Assembly: GCA_963682025.1 (NCBI GenBank)
Contig: OY821521.1
Location: forward strand, 55,047,908-55,111,907
Direction: 5' to 3'
Source of the DNA: Cordilura impudica
Taxonomy: Eukaryota; Arthropoda; Insecta; Diptera; Scathophagidae
Length of the DNA: 64,000 nt
A program made the position numbers and the translations under genes. Under the pieces are notes generated by a model, which saw only the letters and a list, made by a program, of their open reading frames with translations, was not told the DNA's origin and ran no database searches. Position 1 is the stretch's first letter. The number at the start of each line of letters is the position of its first letter. Positions 48,501 to 59,413 of the stretch are shown piece after piece.

Positions 48501-49271
48501 ATTGAACTGGTGGACCACACACTGTACGATCCGAGCAATTTCACAAATATATTTACCCTCGTTTCTAAGCTTTAGAATTGGTCAATTTACAACAGGTGTT
48601 GTATGTTATATTTTGTATTAAAATACACAATACAATCATTTGTTGTGAACAGTCATAATGTAAAACGTTTTCTTTAGTAATTATCGACCCAACGAGGAAA
48701 GGTCGCTTCGTCACTTCTGTTAATTCGTACAAGAGAAAGCACGTGTCGGTGTTTGCTTTTTGGTCATAAGATATACCCTGGAGTTTTAGTTACGTACCTC
48801 TTCCATTTAAATTTAGAATACAAAAAAAATTTAAAATGTTTTGGTTGAGACTGAAATACATACTAAAAACATAAACATTAATTTTTATGTAAATAAACCT
48901 TTTGTTATTTGCATTATTTCTCATTTTTTATTTTATAATTATTTATGCTGTTAAAATTGTATGTATCTGTTTTTTCTTTTTCATAAAAACTGACATTCAC
49001 TTGGGACTGATATGTTATAATACAATATACAACATTTACTAAACACAGCAAATGAAGTGGTATCGCTGTATCAGATTTTTCAATGCAAATTACCAATAAC
49101 ATTTTTACACTATTGTACAGTAATAAACGATACAACAGATACAACGATGCAACACCTGTTGTGAATTGCCCAAATAATTCTTCGCTCGTGAGCACCAATA
49201 TTTTTGATTTTGGGACGTATCTTCGTTGCATAGTTCGTGGGATTCCCCTAAATGTATATGTAAGAATTCTT
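48501..49271. other. spacer with a short inverted pair
   Basis: TTTACAACAGGTGTTGTATG at 48588 is matched inverted near 49148-49168 (GCAACACCTGTTGTGAATTG). Loop about 540 bp. The region may be part of a small unclassified element; no gene. Confidence 0.4.
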
Positions 49272-50068
49272 TTTATACCCTATACCACTATGTGGTTTGG
49301 GTATAATGACTTTGTGCTGCTGTTTGTAACAACCAAAAATATTTGACCTAGACCCATCTTTAATTATACCGATCGAATCAGAATCACTTTCTGAGTTGAT
49401 TTAACAATGTCCGTCCGTCCGTCCGTCCGTCCGTCCGTCCGTCCGTCTGTGTGTCCATGTAAAGCTTGTAATCAAACTGCAGGTCGCAAATATGAATATA
49501 TTTTGATGAAATTTGGTATATAAGCTTTTATCGGCCATGGGATGAACGCTATTGAAATTGGTGAGAATCGGTCCATGTTCAGACCTAGCCCCCATACAAA
49601 TTTCCCATATGAAATCGACATAAATTGCCATAAGATCCAAATTGTCATATAGATATTACTCAAATTGGGTTTGTATGCGTTCATTACATCCACTAATGAG
49701 TAGTCCAAAAATGATCCCTTTGACCCCATATAGAGCTGCTTCCCGATCTTCACTTAAATCTATTAAAAAACAAAAATATTGAACTGATTCTTCTCAAATT
49801 TTGTTTGTACATATTTTTGCAAAATACAAGAGACTTTACCAAACATGATCAGGATCGGTCCATTTTTGGACCTAGTCCCTTTATAGATATAGCATCCGAT
49901 ATGAATTTTTTCATATCTGCAGCCAAAAAAATTAATAAAAATCCCACTCAAATTTGGTTTTTGCTTATTTTCAATGTCCAGTTAGTTGGGCCTAAGAGAT
50001 AGGGTTTCTAAACGCATGGTATAGGGTATCGTATAGTCGGTCTAGACCGACTATAATTTTCTTACTTG
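49272..50068 (+). repeat. GTCC element, full length, long microsatellite
   Basis: Reference-quality copy. Starts TATACCCTATACCAC with its inverted partner GTGGTTTGGGTATA, has the longest GTCC run of the window (about nine units at 49410-49446), and ends in the perfect 18-bp palindrome AGTCGGTCTAGACCGACT followed by ATAATTTTCTTACTTG and T-run. A near-terminal hairpin on one side suits a DINE-1/Helentron-like non-autonomous element, but the class is an inference. Confidence 0.94.
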
Positions 50069-50762
50069 TTTTTTCTGGCATATTAATCAAAACCATGAAA
50101 GCCATGAAGCGTCAGTCATTCATTCAAAAAGGGCACATAAATCACTTATAAGATTGGAAATATAATAAACTCAAATCAAATTTCATACAACTAAAATGCA
50201 AATGTATTTAAAACAAAACAAACAAGTACATATAGAAAATGTTCAAGTACTTAATGAAGTTTTGTTTTAATTGTATGGGATTTTTTTGTATTTTCTTGCT
50301 ATTAATTTGAATTATTAAAAAACCAGTTTTAAAACCACATATATATAGAAGTATATTGTATGTATATCCAGATGATGAAAAGAACTGATTACTGAATAGG
50401 ATTTATTTCAAAACAAAGATCTTTATACACTATAATTCTTTATTGGTGAGGGAGGACTTACTGAATTAGAGCTGATCTTTAAAATAATGATTTCAAAATA
50501 TTGTAAAATCGAAATGATTTATCGATAATTACGCAGTGCAACAATGAATAAATATACATGGACTTGACAGCATAGGTTCGATTCTACTACTAAAGGGTAG
50601 TTAAACCTTATACTTGGTTTGGCAAGTTTGGTGACCAATTCTTATATGGGCCTCAAAAGATTCTGAAATTCAGTGGGACCGTCGGAAAAAGGTATCATTA
50701 GTTTTTGGCCAAGACACAATTCAGCTTTGGCTTAACTATGTATAGTTATATGGTAATTTAAT
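50069..50762. other. spacer, nothing recognised
   Basis: AT-rich; no gene or repeat match. Confidence 0.4.
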
Positions 50763-51545
50763 TATACCCTATACCACTATGTGGTTTGGGTATAATGACT
50801 TTGTGCTGCTGTTTGTAACAACCAAAAATATTTGACCTAGACCCATCTTTAATTATACCGATGGAATCAGAATCACTTTCTGAGTTGATTTAACAATGTC
50901 CGTCCGTCCGTCCGTCCGTCCGTCTGTGTGTCCATGTAAAGCTTGTAATCAAACTGCAGGTCGCAAATATGAATATATTTTGACGAAATTTGGTATATAA
51001 GCTTTTATCGGCCATGGGATGAACGCTATTGAAATTGGTGAGTATCGGTCCATGTTCAGACCTAGCCCCCATACAAATTACCCCTATGAAATCGACATAA
51101 ATTGCCATAAGATCCAAATTGTCATATAGATCTTACTCAAATTGGGTTTGTATGCGTTCATTACATCCATCCATGAGTAGTCCAAAAATGATCCCTTTGG
51201 CCCCATATAGAGCTGCTTCCCGATCTTCATTTAAATCTATTAAAAAACAAAAATATTGCACTGATTCTTCTCAAATTTTGTTTGTACATATTTTTGCAAA
51301 ATACAAGAGATTTTACCAAATATGATCAGGATCGGTCCATTTTTGGACCTAGTCCCCATATGGATATAGCATCCGATATGAACTTTTTCATATCTGCAGC
51401 CAAAAAAATTAATAAAAATCCTACTCAAATTTGGTTTTTGCTTATTTTCTATGTCCAGTTAGTTGGGCCTAAGAGATAGGGTTTCTAAACGCATGGTATA
51501 GGGTATCATATAGTCGGTCTAGACCGACTATAATTTTCTTACTTG
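50763..51545 (+). repeat. GTCC element, full length
   Basis: Both ends as in 49272; about five GTCC units at 50899-50923; perfect palindrome AGTCGGTCTAGACCGACT near 51512-51529. Visually one of the closest matches to the 49272 copy. Confidence 0.93.
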
Positions 51546-51933
51546 TTTTTTTTGGCACTTTTGGTTGCCATACTGCGTTTTTTGTGTTGTAAATAAAAAA
51601 ATTTAAGTAGAAACGATCCGTAAGATTTTTGAAAATTAAGCAAAAATGCCAATGTACAATGGTAAAAGGATCGTAATTCAAAGTTCGTAAAATTTACAGC
51701 TTCAGTGCATGGATATTTTTTCTAGCAACTGTATATTTTTGGAGAATGAATGAAGCGCATAGATACTGCACCCGAAATCTCTAACCAAGGTAGCAACGAT
51801 ATCAACTTTTTCCAATCAAAAAGAGCAAAACAGTGCCCTAAAAAGCGCTAAAAGGCTCTAAATTACAATGAAATTAAATGCGCTAAAAAGCGCTAGCCGT
51901 ATACTCGAAAACATTTATTATTGTCAACTTAAA
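51546..51933. other. spacer, nothing recognised
   Basis: Contains TTTTTTCTAGCAACTGTATA at 51718, a weak resemblance to the Tc1-like end. A GCGCTAAAAAGCGCTA repeat lies at 51838-51893. No gene. Confidence 0.4.
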
Positions 51934-52693
51934 CAAGTAACAAAATTATAGTCGGTCTAGACTCTATCTCTTAGGTCCAATTAATTTGATATAGAAAATA
52001 AATATAAACCAAATTTGATTGGAATTGTTATTAATTTGTTGCCTTCGGATATGAAAAAGTGCATATCAGATGCTATATTTATATGGGGACTAGGTCGGGA
52101 AATGTATCGATCCTGGCCATATCAGGTACGGTCATTTATTTTTTGCAAAAACATATATTTACAATCCTAATTTGAGATAAATCTGTGCAATATTTTTGTT
52201 TTTTGTTAGATTTAAGTGAAGATCGGGAATCAGCTTCATATGGGGGCTATGACTAAGAATTGTCCTATAGGTTTAATTTTTACTACTGATAAATGGATGT
52301 AATAAACATACACAAAGCCAATTTGAACGAGATCTATATGATAATTTTGATATTATGGCAAGTCGATCTAGTAGGGAATGGGGACTAGGTCTGAACATGA
52401 AACGATTTTCAGCAACTTCAACAGCGTTCATCCTATGGCCGATAAAAGCTTATGTAATAAATTTTATCAAAATATATTTATATTTGCGTCCTGTAGTTTG
52501 ATTGCAAGGTTTACATTGGCACAAAAACAAACGGACGGATGGACAGACGGACGAAGGGACATCCTTAAATCGACTCAGAAAGTGATTCTGAGTCGATCGG
52601 TGTTACAAAAGATGGGTTTATGTCAAATAATTATGTTAGTTACAAACATCAGCACAAAGTCATTATACCCTGGCCACATAGTGGTATAGGGTC
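51934..52693 (-). repeat. GTCC element, diverged
   Basis: Starts CAAGTAACAAAATTATAGTC but then jumps from GGTCTAGAC to TCTATCTCTTAGG, so half of the palindrome and the next ~30 bp are deleted. Run GACGGATGGACAGACGGACG at 52533. Ends CATAGTGGTATAGGGT. Confidence 0.88.
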
Positions 52694-52831
52694 TAGAAAC
52701 GTATACGTCATTTATATATTTGAGATCAGAGCTCTCCACTAATCGAGCTTCGAGCTACTCGCTATGCTGTAAATGAGCTTTTCGAGCCGAACAAGCAGCT
52801 TGAGTAGTAATAACTCTTTATATATATAGCT

Positions 52832-53549
52832 CAAAGGACTATGTGCTGATGTTTGTAGCTACCAAAAATATTTAACCTAGATCCATCTTTTTTTACACCG
52901 ATCGATTTAAAATTACTTTCAGAGTCGATCCCATGTGAACCTTGTATTCTCAGATACGAATATATTTTAATGAAGATTTGGTATGTGAGCTTCTATCGGC
53001 CATAGAACAAACGCTATAGAAATTGGTGGAAATCGGTGCATGTTCAGACCTAGTCCCCATGCAAATGACCCCTATAAGATCGATTCAAACTGCCAAAAGA
53101 TCCAAATTATCAATATAGATCTCGTTCAAATTGGGTTTGTGTGTGTTTATTACATCCATTAATCGGTAGTCCCAAAATAAACCCTATAGGACAATTCTTA
53201 GTCATAAGCTCCATAGAGATCTTCTTCCAGATCTTAACTTAAATCTATTTAAAAACAAAAATATTGCACACATTTAGCTCAAATTTGGGCTGTATATGAT
53301 TTTGCAAAAAAATAACTGCCTTGACTAAGTATGGTCAGGATTAGTCCATTTTTCGACCTAGTCCCCATATAAATATAGCATTCGTATTAACTTTTTCAGA
53401 TACGCAGGCAAAAAAAAAATAATAATTCCACTCAAATTTGGTTGTGTTTATTTTCTATACCCAATTAGTTGGACCTAAGACCACTTGCCTAAGCGCAGGA
53501 TATAGGGTAACGCATAGTAGGCCACACCGAATATAATTTTCTTATTTCC
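52832..53549 (+). repeat. GTCC element, GTCC run deleted
   Basis: Matches the family from GACTATGTGCTGATGTTTG to AATATAATTTTCTTATTTCC, but sequence jumps from AGAGTCGATC to CCATGTGAACC near 52928, removing the whole microsatellite. Lies 140 bp from, and inverted to, the previous copy. Confidence 0.85.
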
Positions 53550-53693
53550 TTAAATGTGAAATTCTTAAAAGTAAATTCAAAAATATAAGAATTAATCGAA
53601 TTATTTGAAAATTTATTTGAATTATTCAAATAAAGCGATTAATTCAAAAACATCTATAATATTAATAGGCAAGGCGATTTCTTGTGACCGATG

Positions 53694-53729
53694 CACAGTG
53701 GACCATATTTTGAGAAGGCGGCCAAAAAT
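53694..53729 (+). repeat. left Transib inverted end (RSS-like)
   Basis: Heptamer CACAGTG, then 21 bp, then the A-rich block CCAAAAATA. The order and spacing resemble a 23-type recombination signal (heptamer, ~23-bp spacer, ACAAAAACC-type nonamer). Confidence 0.9.
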
Positions 53730-54045
53730 AATTTTTTTTTTTGTTACCGATTTTAAAGTTATGTTATTCATTTGAAAGTAAATACTAGTTAACCTCGGGA
53801 GCCAAAAAATTGCGACTCTATCTCAACTATATCACAGCGAACAGGGTCTTCGAAAATGGGCTTTCTCAGTATTTTGCTAAAATTTAATTTAATTTCTTTG
53901 TAAATTTTTATTTTTGAATGACTGTAACTTTTTTGATTTAAAAGATATTGAAGTGAAATAAATTTTGTAAATTTTGTGGCTTCCATACTATTAATGTTAA
54001 AAATGTAAAATCACTGAGTCATTCCGAATTTTTTTTTTTATTTAT

Positions 54046-54110
54046 ATATATTTATATATATTTATATATATTTATTTATTTGATGTCCGTCTGTCCGTCT
54101 GAGTGTTATG
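54046..54110. repeat. TTTATATATA tandem repeat with GTCY patch
   Basis: Four TATATATTTA-type units followed by GTCCGTCTGTCCGTCTG. Probably a fragment of a GTCY element inside the Transib 5' flank. Confidence 0.65.
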
Positions 54111-54529
54111 AATACAAAAGTTGGTCGTACCGGTGCATCGCAGTGTATTTTTTTGCGTGTCGGTAGAGTTGTAAGGAGTTTTTATATGTTTATAAAAAAG
54201 GGTTGAGATATAATGCACTTAATTGTTACAGGTACATTTACATAGGTATCTTTCAAAAACATTAATAGTCTGAATTAGAGTTATATAGTTTAAATACCTG
54301 GCAAAATGGGAAACAATTTAAATAACAGGTAAATGGTAAAAAAAAACTATTACGACATAGCCCTTTAAGATATGAGCAGGTATGCTTCACCTTTTAAAAG
54401 GGGTTAGGGTGTGGGTTTTTTATGCTTCTAAAAGTGGTAATAAAAGATAAAAATTTTTATTTTACATAATTGCAAGAAAGAGTATTTATAATAATGTTTC
54501 CACAATTATTATTCATTACAATTTGTGCA

Positions 54530-56907
54530 ATGGCTAAGTACTGTTACAGAGATCTGGCAGATATTTATTTTCAACGAAATGATGTAGACGATGTAATTTT
54601 GCATATAGTGAGCAACGACTTCTTTAAGAATTGTAACCTAGAAGACATTTTAATGCTCAAAGGAAAAATTACTAATTTTGCATCGAATTTGAAAAGACGG
54701 TACATTGAATGCTTACCAAGACTGGTTAATAAAGGAACTTATTTTTGAGAGTGCATCTACAACTGCCAACGAAAGTGGAAAAAAGGGTCGACCAGCAAAA
54801 CCAATTAACGGATATAGTGAAAGATCTCGAAGGCGCAAGCTGGAGAATATCAATGAAGAAATTTCTCAAAGAATTATTAAGGATTCATTTTTGCACCAAA
54901 TTCAACCAACCCAAAATAAAACAAGTAAGAAAATTATAGTCGGTCTAGACCGACTATACGATACCCTATACCAAACGTTTAGAGACCCTATCTCTTAGGC
55001 CCAACTAACTGGACATAGAAAATAAGCAAAAACCAAATTTGTGTGGGATTTTTATTAATTTTTTTGGCTGCAGATATGAAAAAGTTCATATCGGATGCTA
55101 TATCTATATAGGGACTTGGTCCAAAAATGGACCGATCCTGATCATGTTTGGTAAAGTCTCTTGTATTTTGCAAAAATATATACAAACAAAATTTGAGAAG
55201 AATCAGTGCAATATTTTTGTTTTTTAATAGATTTAAGTGAAGATCGGGAAGCAGCTCTATATGGGGTCAAAGGGATCATTTTTGGACTACTCATTAATGG
55301 ATGTAATGAACGCATACAAACCCAATTTGAGTAAGATCTATATGACAATTTGGATCTTATGGCAATTTATGTCGATTTCATATGGGTAATTTGTATGGGG
55401 GCTAGGTCTGAACATGGACCGATTCTCACCAATTTCAATAGCGTTCATCCCATGGCCGATAAAAGCTTATGTACCAAATTTCATCAAAATACATTCATAT
55501 TTGCGACCTGCAGTTTGATTACAAGCTTTACATGGACACACAGACGGACGGACGGATGGACGGACGGACATTGTTAAATCAACTCAGAAAGTGATTCTGA
55601 TTCGATCGGTATAATTAAAGATGGGTCTAGGTCAAATATTTTTGGTTGTTACAAACAACAGCACAAAGTCATTATACCCAAACCACACAGTGGTATAGGG
55701 TATAAAAAATTAAATTGAAATAATTGAAAAAATAGTAGAAGCGAGCCCAAGGCGCACAAAGAGGATTTTGAAAAGCATTACTACACCAACTGAAGATAAG
55801 AAATTTACGCCGGAAGAAGCGCTCGCCCTATTTGTGGATTTGAAATTGTAAAGCAACAGAAATTGATATATGGAAAAATGAAATTCCTTCTTCAACAAAG
55901 TATTGCAGGCCAACAAAATTTGCATTCAAAAAGGAAACCAAAGATGTCATAACTGAAGAAGTTCAAAACATAAAAGATCAAATTAAGGAACTTCAACCAG
56001 TAATATTAATATTTGATGACCAAGACATTGAAGTACATTTTAAAATGTGTCTCACAATGATTGATGCAACTGGAACAAAGTCAACGTCAAGCTGCATTAT
56101 ATGCCAAAAGACATCAAGTCAATTAAGCCAACCCCCACCAGAGGACGATAGTTTTAAAGAAGCCTACGAATTTGGAATGTCCCCTCTTCATGCTAGAATA
56201 CGTTTCATGGAGCATATTCTTAAATTGGGTTATGATTTGGAATTTGGTCCGTTAGGCGAAACAGTGAGAAAAAACAAAGAAAATAAATTAAAAAGAAAGC
56301 AAAAAAAAAAACAAATTCAACAAAAATATCTACAGCTAGGCCTCGTAATCGAGCAACCAAAACAGGGGAAGGAAACACAAATGATGGATGTACTGCAAGG
56401 AGATTTTTTTCCGATCCGGAAACTGCAGCATCTATCAAAGGTGTAGATCATGAATTAATAAGACGATTCAAAATCATATTACAAGTTCTAGCATGCAGCA
56501 GAAAGATAAATGCAAAAATATTTGGAGAGTACGCCAATAAAACAGCTATACTTTATAATGAAAAATTCTCTTGGAGATATATGCCATCCACAGTTCATAA
56601 AATTTTATACCATGAGGAACAAATAATTCAAAACAATATGCTACCAATAGGAGATCTATCTGAAGAAGCGCAAGAAAAAAGGAACAAAGACTACAGATTC
56701 TTTCGCGAGCACAACACAAGGAAAATGTCCAGATGTTGTACTAATGAAGACCTTATCACTATTTTGTTGTGCACTTCCGATCCATATATGTCCAACATTC
56801 GTCAAAAATGGAAAACTACCTCTATTGAATTAGACGAAGAAGCTAAACAACTTCTAGAAGATGAAAATCAAGGCTATTTAGAAGAAATTTTTACTAAAAT
56901 TGGTTGA
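54530..56907 (+). pseudogene. Transib/RAG1-like transposase, broken
   Basis: Would cut at the CACAGTG ends of the surrounding element. Start chosen at ATG 54530 (MAKYCYRDLADIYFQ); the frame shifts near 54705, continues KKGRPAKP and SERSRRRKLENI, is split by a GTCC element (54922-55706), and resumes at about 55728 (IEKIVEASPRRTKRILKS, EEALALFVDLKL). After a lost base near 55850 the text jumps to IWKNEIPSSTKYCRPTKFAF: relatives, as I recall them, carry about 100 residues here with a DG(T/S)-GHS-YKQ block, the likely first catalytic Asp, so that part is deleted. Then come FKMCLTMID (putative second Asp, 56063), SSCIICQ (CxxC, 56093-56104), another frameshift near 56360, NTNDGCTARRFFSDPETAA, VHKILYH (HxxxxH, 56596-56613) and LPIGDLSEEAQEKRNKD (putative third acidic residue, 56662-56676). 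RAG1 has D600, D708, C727/C730, H937/H942, E962, with the same order and the same His spacing. Inactive. Confidence 0.85.
54922..55706 (-). repeat. GTCC element inserted in the Transib transposase gene
   Basis: Full length: CAAGTAAGAAAATTATAG, perfect palindrome AGTCGGTCTAGACCGACT, run GACGGACGGACGGATGG at 55545, end CACACAGTGGTATAGGG then TATAAA. Youngest layer of the nest. Confidence 0.94.
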
Positions 56908-57547
56908 TTTAAAGTACTTTTTCATTACACTAACAATAAGTTACACTTTTTTATATAGTTAAAAAATGTTCTTGATTTAAAAATTTATATATTTTGTAAA
57001 TTTACAATAAAAATTGTTATATTTCATAAATTTACCATAAAAATTGATATAGAAATATTTAAAAAGACAATAAAAAAAATTTAACTAAAGCAAAAACATA
57101 CGACTTTTTCATTTAAACTTCTCTATCTTGAACCAATATAAGCTAACTTTTACGTTCGCTGCTTAATAAATTATATTTTAACTCGGGATCTTCAAAAAAA
57201 AAAAAAAACAACCTTTGGCCCTTGTGCACATTAGGACTAAAAAGTTTACGGGGGCCAAAGTTTGGCATTTTCTGAAAAAATTAACTAAAAAAATTGTTAA
57301 AAACTATTAGTTGTAAAATTAACTAAAAAATAAGACATTATATTAAAAAAAATTTTTTTTTTACCTTTTAACACTTCACTTTTGTACTAAAATTCAACTA
57401 CAAATGAAAATGTATTTTAAACCCTCCGTAACTTTTTTATTTTCGGTCGAGAATTACGTTTTATAGCAAAACTTAAAGGCTAAAGTCTCACCTACCAAAC
57501 AGAAAAAAAACCGCATATCAAAATTCCAATCCAATCAAAAGTTATAG

Positions 57548-57583
57548 ATTTTTGACCGCCTTCTCGTCAAATGGTCCACTGTG
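57548..57583 (-). repeat. right Transib inverted end (RSS-like)
   Basis: In complement: CACAGTG, 21 bp, then TCAAAAATC. Internal GAGAAGGCGG is shared with the left end. The two ends have the same spacer length, unlike the 12/23 asymmetry of V(D)J signals. Confidence 0.9.
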
Positions 57584-57894
57584 CGATGTAAGTTTCACAG
57601 TTTTACCCCGATTTTGACAAAAAATTTATCATTTGAAAGGTATTTCTTTACAGATTTTCATCGTCTGGAATATTTTTTTGGAGTTATGACCGTTTAAAGT
57701 TGCTACTAACACATACATAAAATGCTATGTGTGTGTTTATTAAATTTGTTAATGTGTTTGTGTTAATGTGTTGAGTTTGTTTTCTTCATTTAAAATGAGT
57801 TGAATTGTGAAGCATACCTTTAGGGTCTTTATTAAATGAAAAAGTAAAATTTCCTAGAATTTGCACTCGAATTTCGAGTGCTGGAATCTGCTAG

Positions 57895-59344
57895 TTAATA
57901 TAATTATCCTTTACTCAAAAATCATACATTTTTAATTACGTTTTGTTCGCGTTACAATCCTATCTCTATCGCATCTTCAAATTTCATGGTCAAAACAGTT
58001 TGACCCCAGGACATCATTCATTTCAGTGAAAAAGCACAATTCTAAATATTCTATTATTGATATATGTATAATGGTCTCTGTTTCTACAATATGTATGACC
58101 CACAAAAATCAACACAATCATCTACACACACATTATATTCATGCCCGGCTATAACAATAGTCAAAGTAATTAAATATTACATGACAACTTCAGCAATCAA
58201 CAATTTAGACCTTTTCCCAAAACAGCAAAAAACAAAACACAAAAAGGGAAAAAGAACAATAGAACAAGTTGCAGCTGCGCAAATACGCAAATATTCCATG
58301 AACACACACCCAGATGATTTTGAAATAAAAACGGAACTATGAAGCTCACTCACATCTTCCGCTACAGACGGGGTAAGTGCTGAATTGTGCATGTACATAC
58401 GTCACAATTGAAAGTTGAAAAAAATAGCGAAATCATAAACAAAATAAAGCCGAAAATTAATGCATGAATGAATGCGGTTGAAAATCAAAATACAAAAACT
58501 GAAAAATTACATTGTGAACGAACACACAATGACCAATTGAAAACTGAAGTAACACGAAATAAGCAAATAAAGCAAATTTCAATATAAAAATACCAAAAAA
58601 AAAAAAAAACAAAAAACCAACAATAACCCCAGAACTCGTAACACACACAAAAGAGAACCAAACAAGCCATTATATGATCACGAAATTTTGGGTGCAGTCC
58701 AAACTGACATAGAACTGATAAACGTTTAAAAATTTGCAGCTGAACTTCACAAAACATGACATACTCGTTTTGGTTTTAGAAGGGCTCAATGTGTTAAGGT
58801 TGAAAAGAGAAAGATAAACATGACAATATAACTGTTTTATTCCGAATATTTATGTGAATGATTTCTCTCGTATACATAACAAATTCACTCGTACACAACC
58901 ATGCTGATTCACATTAACATTAATGCATGTAACAAGGACAAATAAGTCGTCTGTCCATTTGATGATTGCATATGCAAATGAGTGTTTGTGAAGCCATTTC
59001 GTAAAAAGGTTGTTGCATCCCAAATAAACCCTCAACATGCAAATTGCATACAAAAAAAAAAAATTCCAACTGTGAGAGGCTCACCAGGCATGGTCAATTT
59101 CAATATCAATATAGCGTTGATGACGAAGATATTCTTTAGAGCGAGTTTTTTTGTTATGTTCGTTAAACTTTGTTTACTTAAACGCACGACTTTTAAATCT
59201 TTTAAACAAATGGTTTAAAGTTATAAGACCAAGTTTTTTGGGTTGGCAATTAAACTTAGTTTAATTAAATTTGCGATTTTTAATGGTCAATCAAACCAAG
59301 TTTTGTATATGTATATAAAAGCAAAAGTATTTATGTATGTATAA
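57895..59344. other. spacer, no supported gene
   Basis: AT-rich with A-runs at 58594-58611 and 59053-59065. A 92-codon chance frame at 58064 shows no recognisable domain. Confidence 0.4.
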
Positions 59345-59413
59345 TGGGGTGACAGCCATTTTATTTTTTTTTGGAGTTTCAAGACGTGCGGGTCGGATTA
59401 TTGTGACACTTTA

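Larger units (their letters stand above)
53694..57583 (+). mobile_element. Transib/RAG1-like DNA transposon, 3.9 kb
   Basis: Both termini begin CACAGTGGACCAT (right end read in complement). The 36-bp inverted ends agree at 31 of 36 positions by my count. Flanks carry CGATG at 53689-53693 and 57584-57588; the empty site in sister Helitrons reads CGATG once, so this is a 5-bp target duplication. Transib elements are known for CACWRTG-type heptamer ends, 5-bp GC-rich target duplications, and a RAG1-related transposase; the element interior encodes such a protein. A GTCC element occupies 54922-55706, leaving about 3.1 kb of original sequence. Confidence 0.92.
53653..57894 (+). mobile_element. non-autonomous Helitron, copy 5, host of the Transib insertion
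   Basis: TCTATAATATTAATAGGC at 53653 (after A) and CTAG at 57891-57894 (before T), with the perfect palindrome GCACTCGAATTTCGAGTGC 9 nt before CTAG. Removing the inserted element leaves about 347 bp that align with the copy at 38649 across the junction, which is how the insertion and its 5-bp duplication are recognised. Confidence 0.93.

Noticed and set aside
51709..51735. TTTTTTCTAGCAACTGTATA as the missing right end of the Tc1-like element at 46780
   Set aside because: It differs from the left end (AGCAAC versus AGCAAG), sits 3 kb beyond the recognisable transposase, and three GTCC elements intervene; not enough to join them.
53693..53729. A functional V(D)J recombination signal
   Set aside because: RSS resemblance reflects Transib ancestry. 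Both ends have the same ~21-23-bp spacing, and nothing suggests antigen-receptor loci in this genome.
58064..58342. 92-codon frame with a GGGTAAGT donor-like site after it
   Set aside because: Low-complexity Lys/Gln/Thr-rich translation, no recognised domain and no acceptor; most likely chance.
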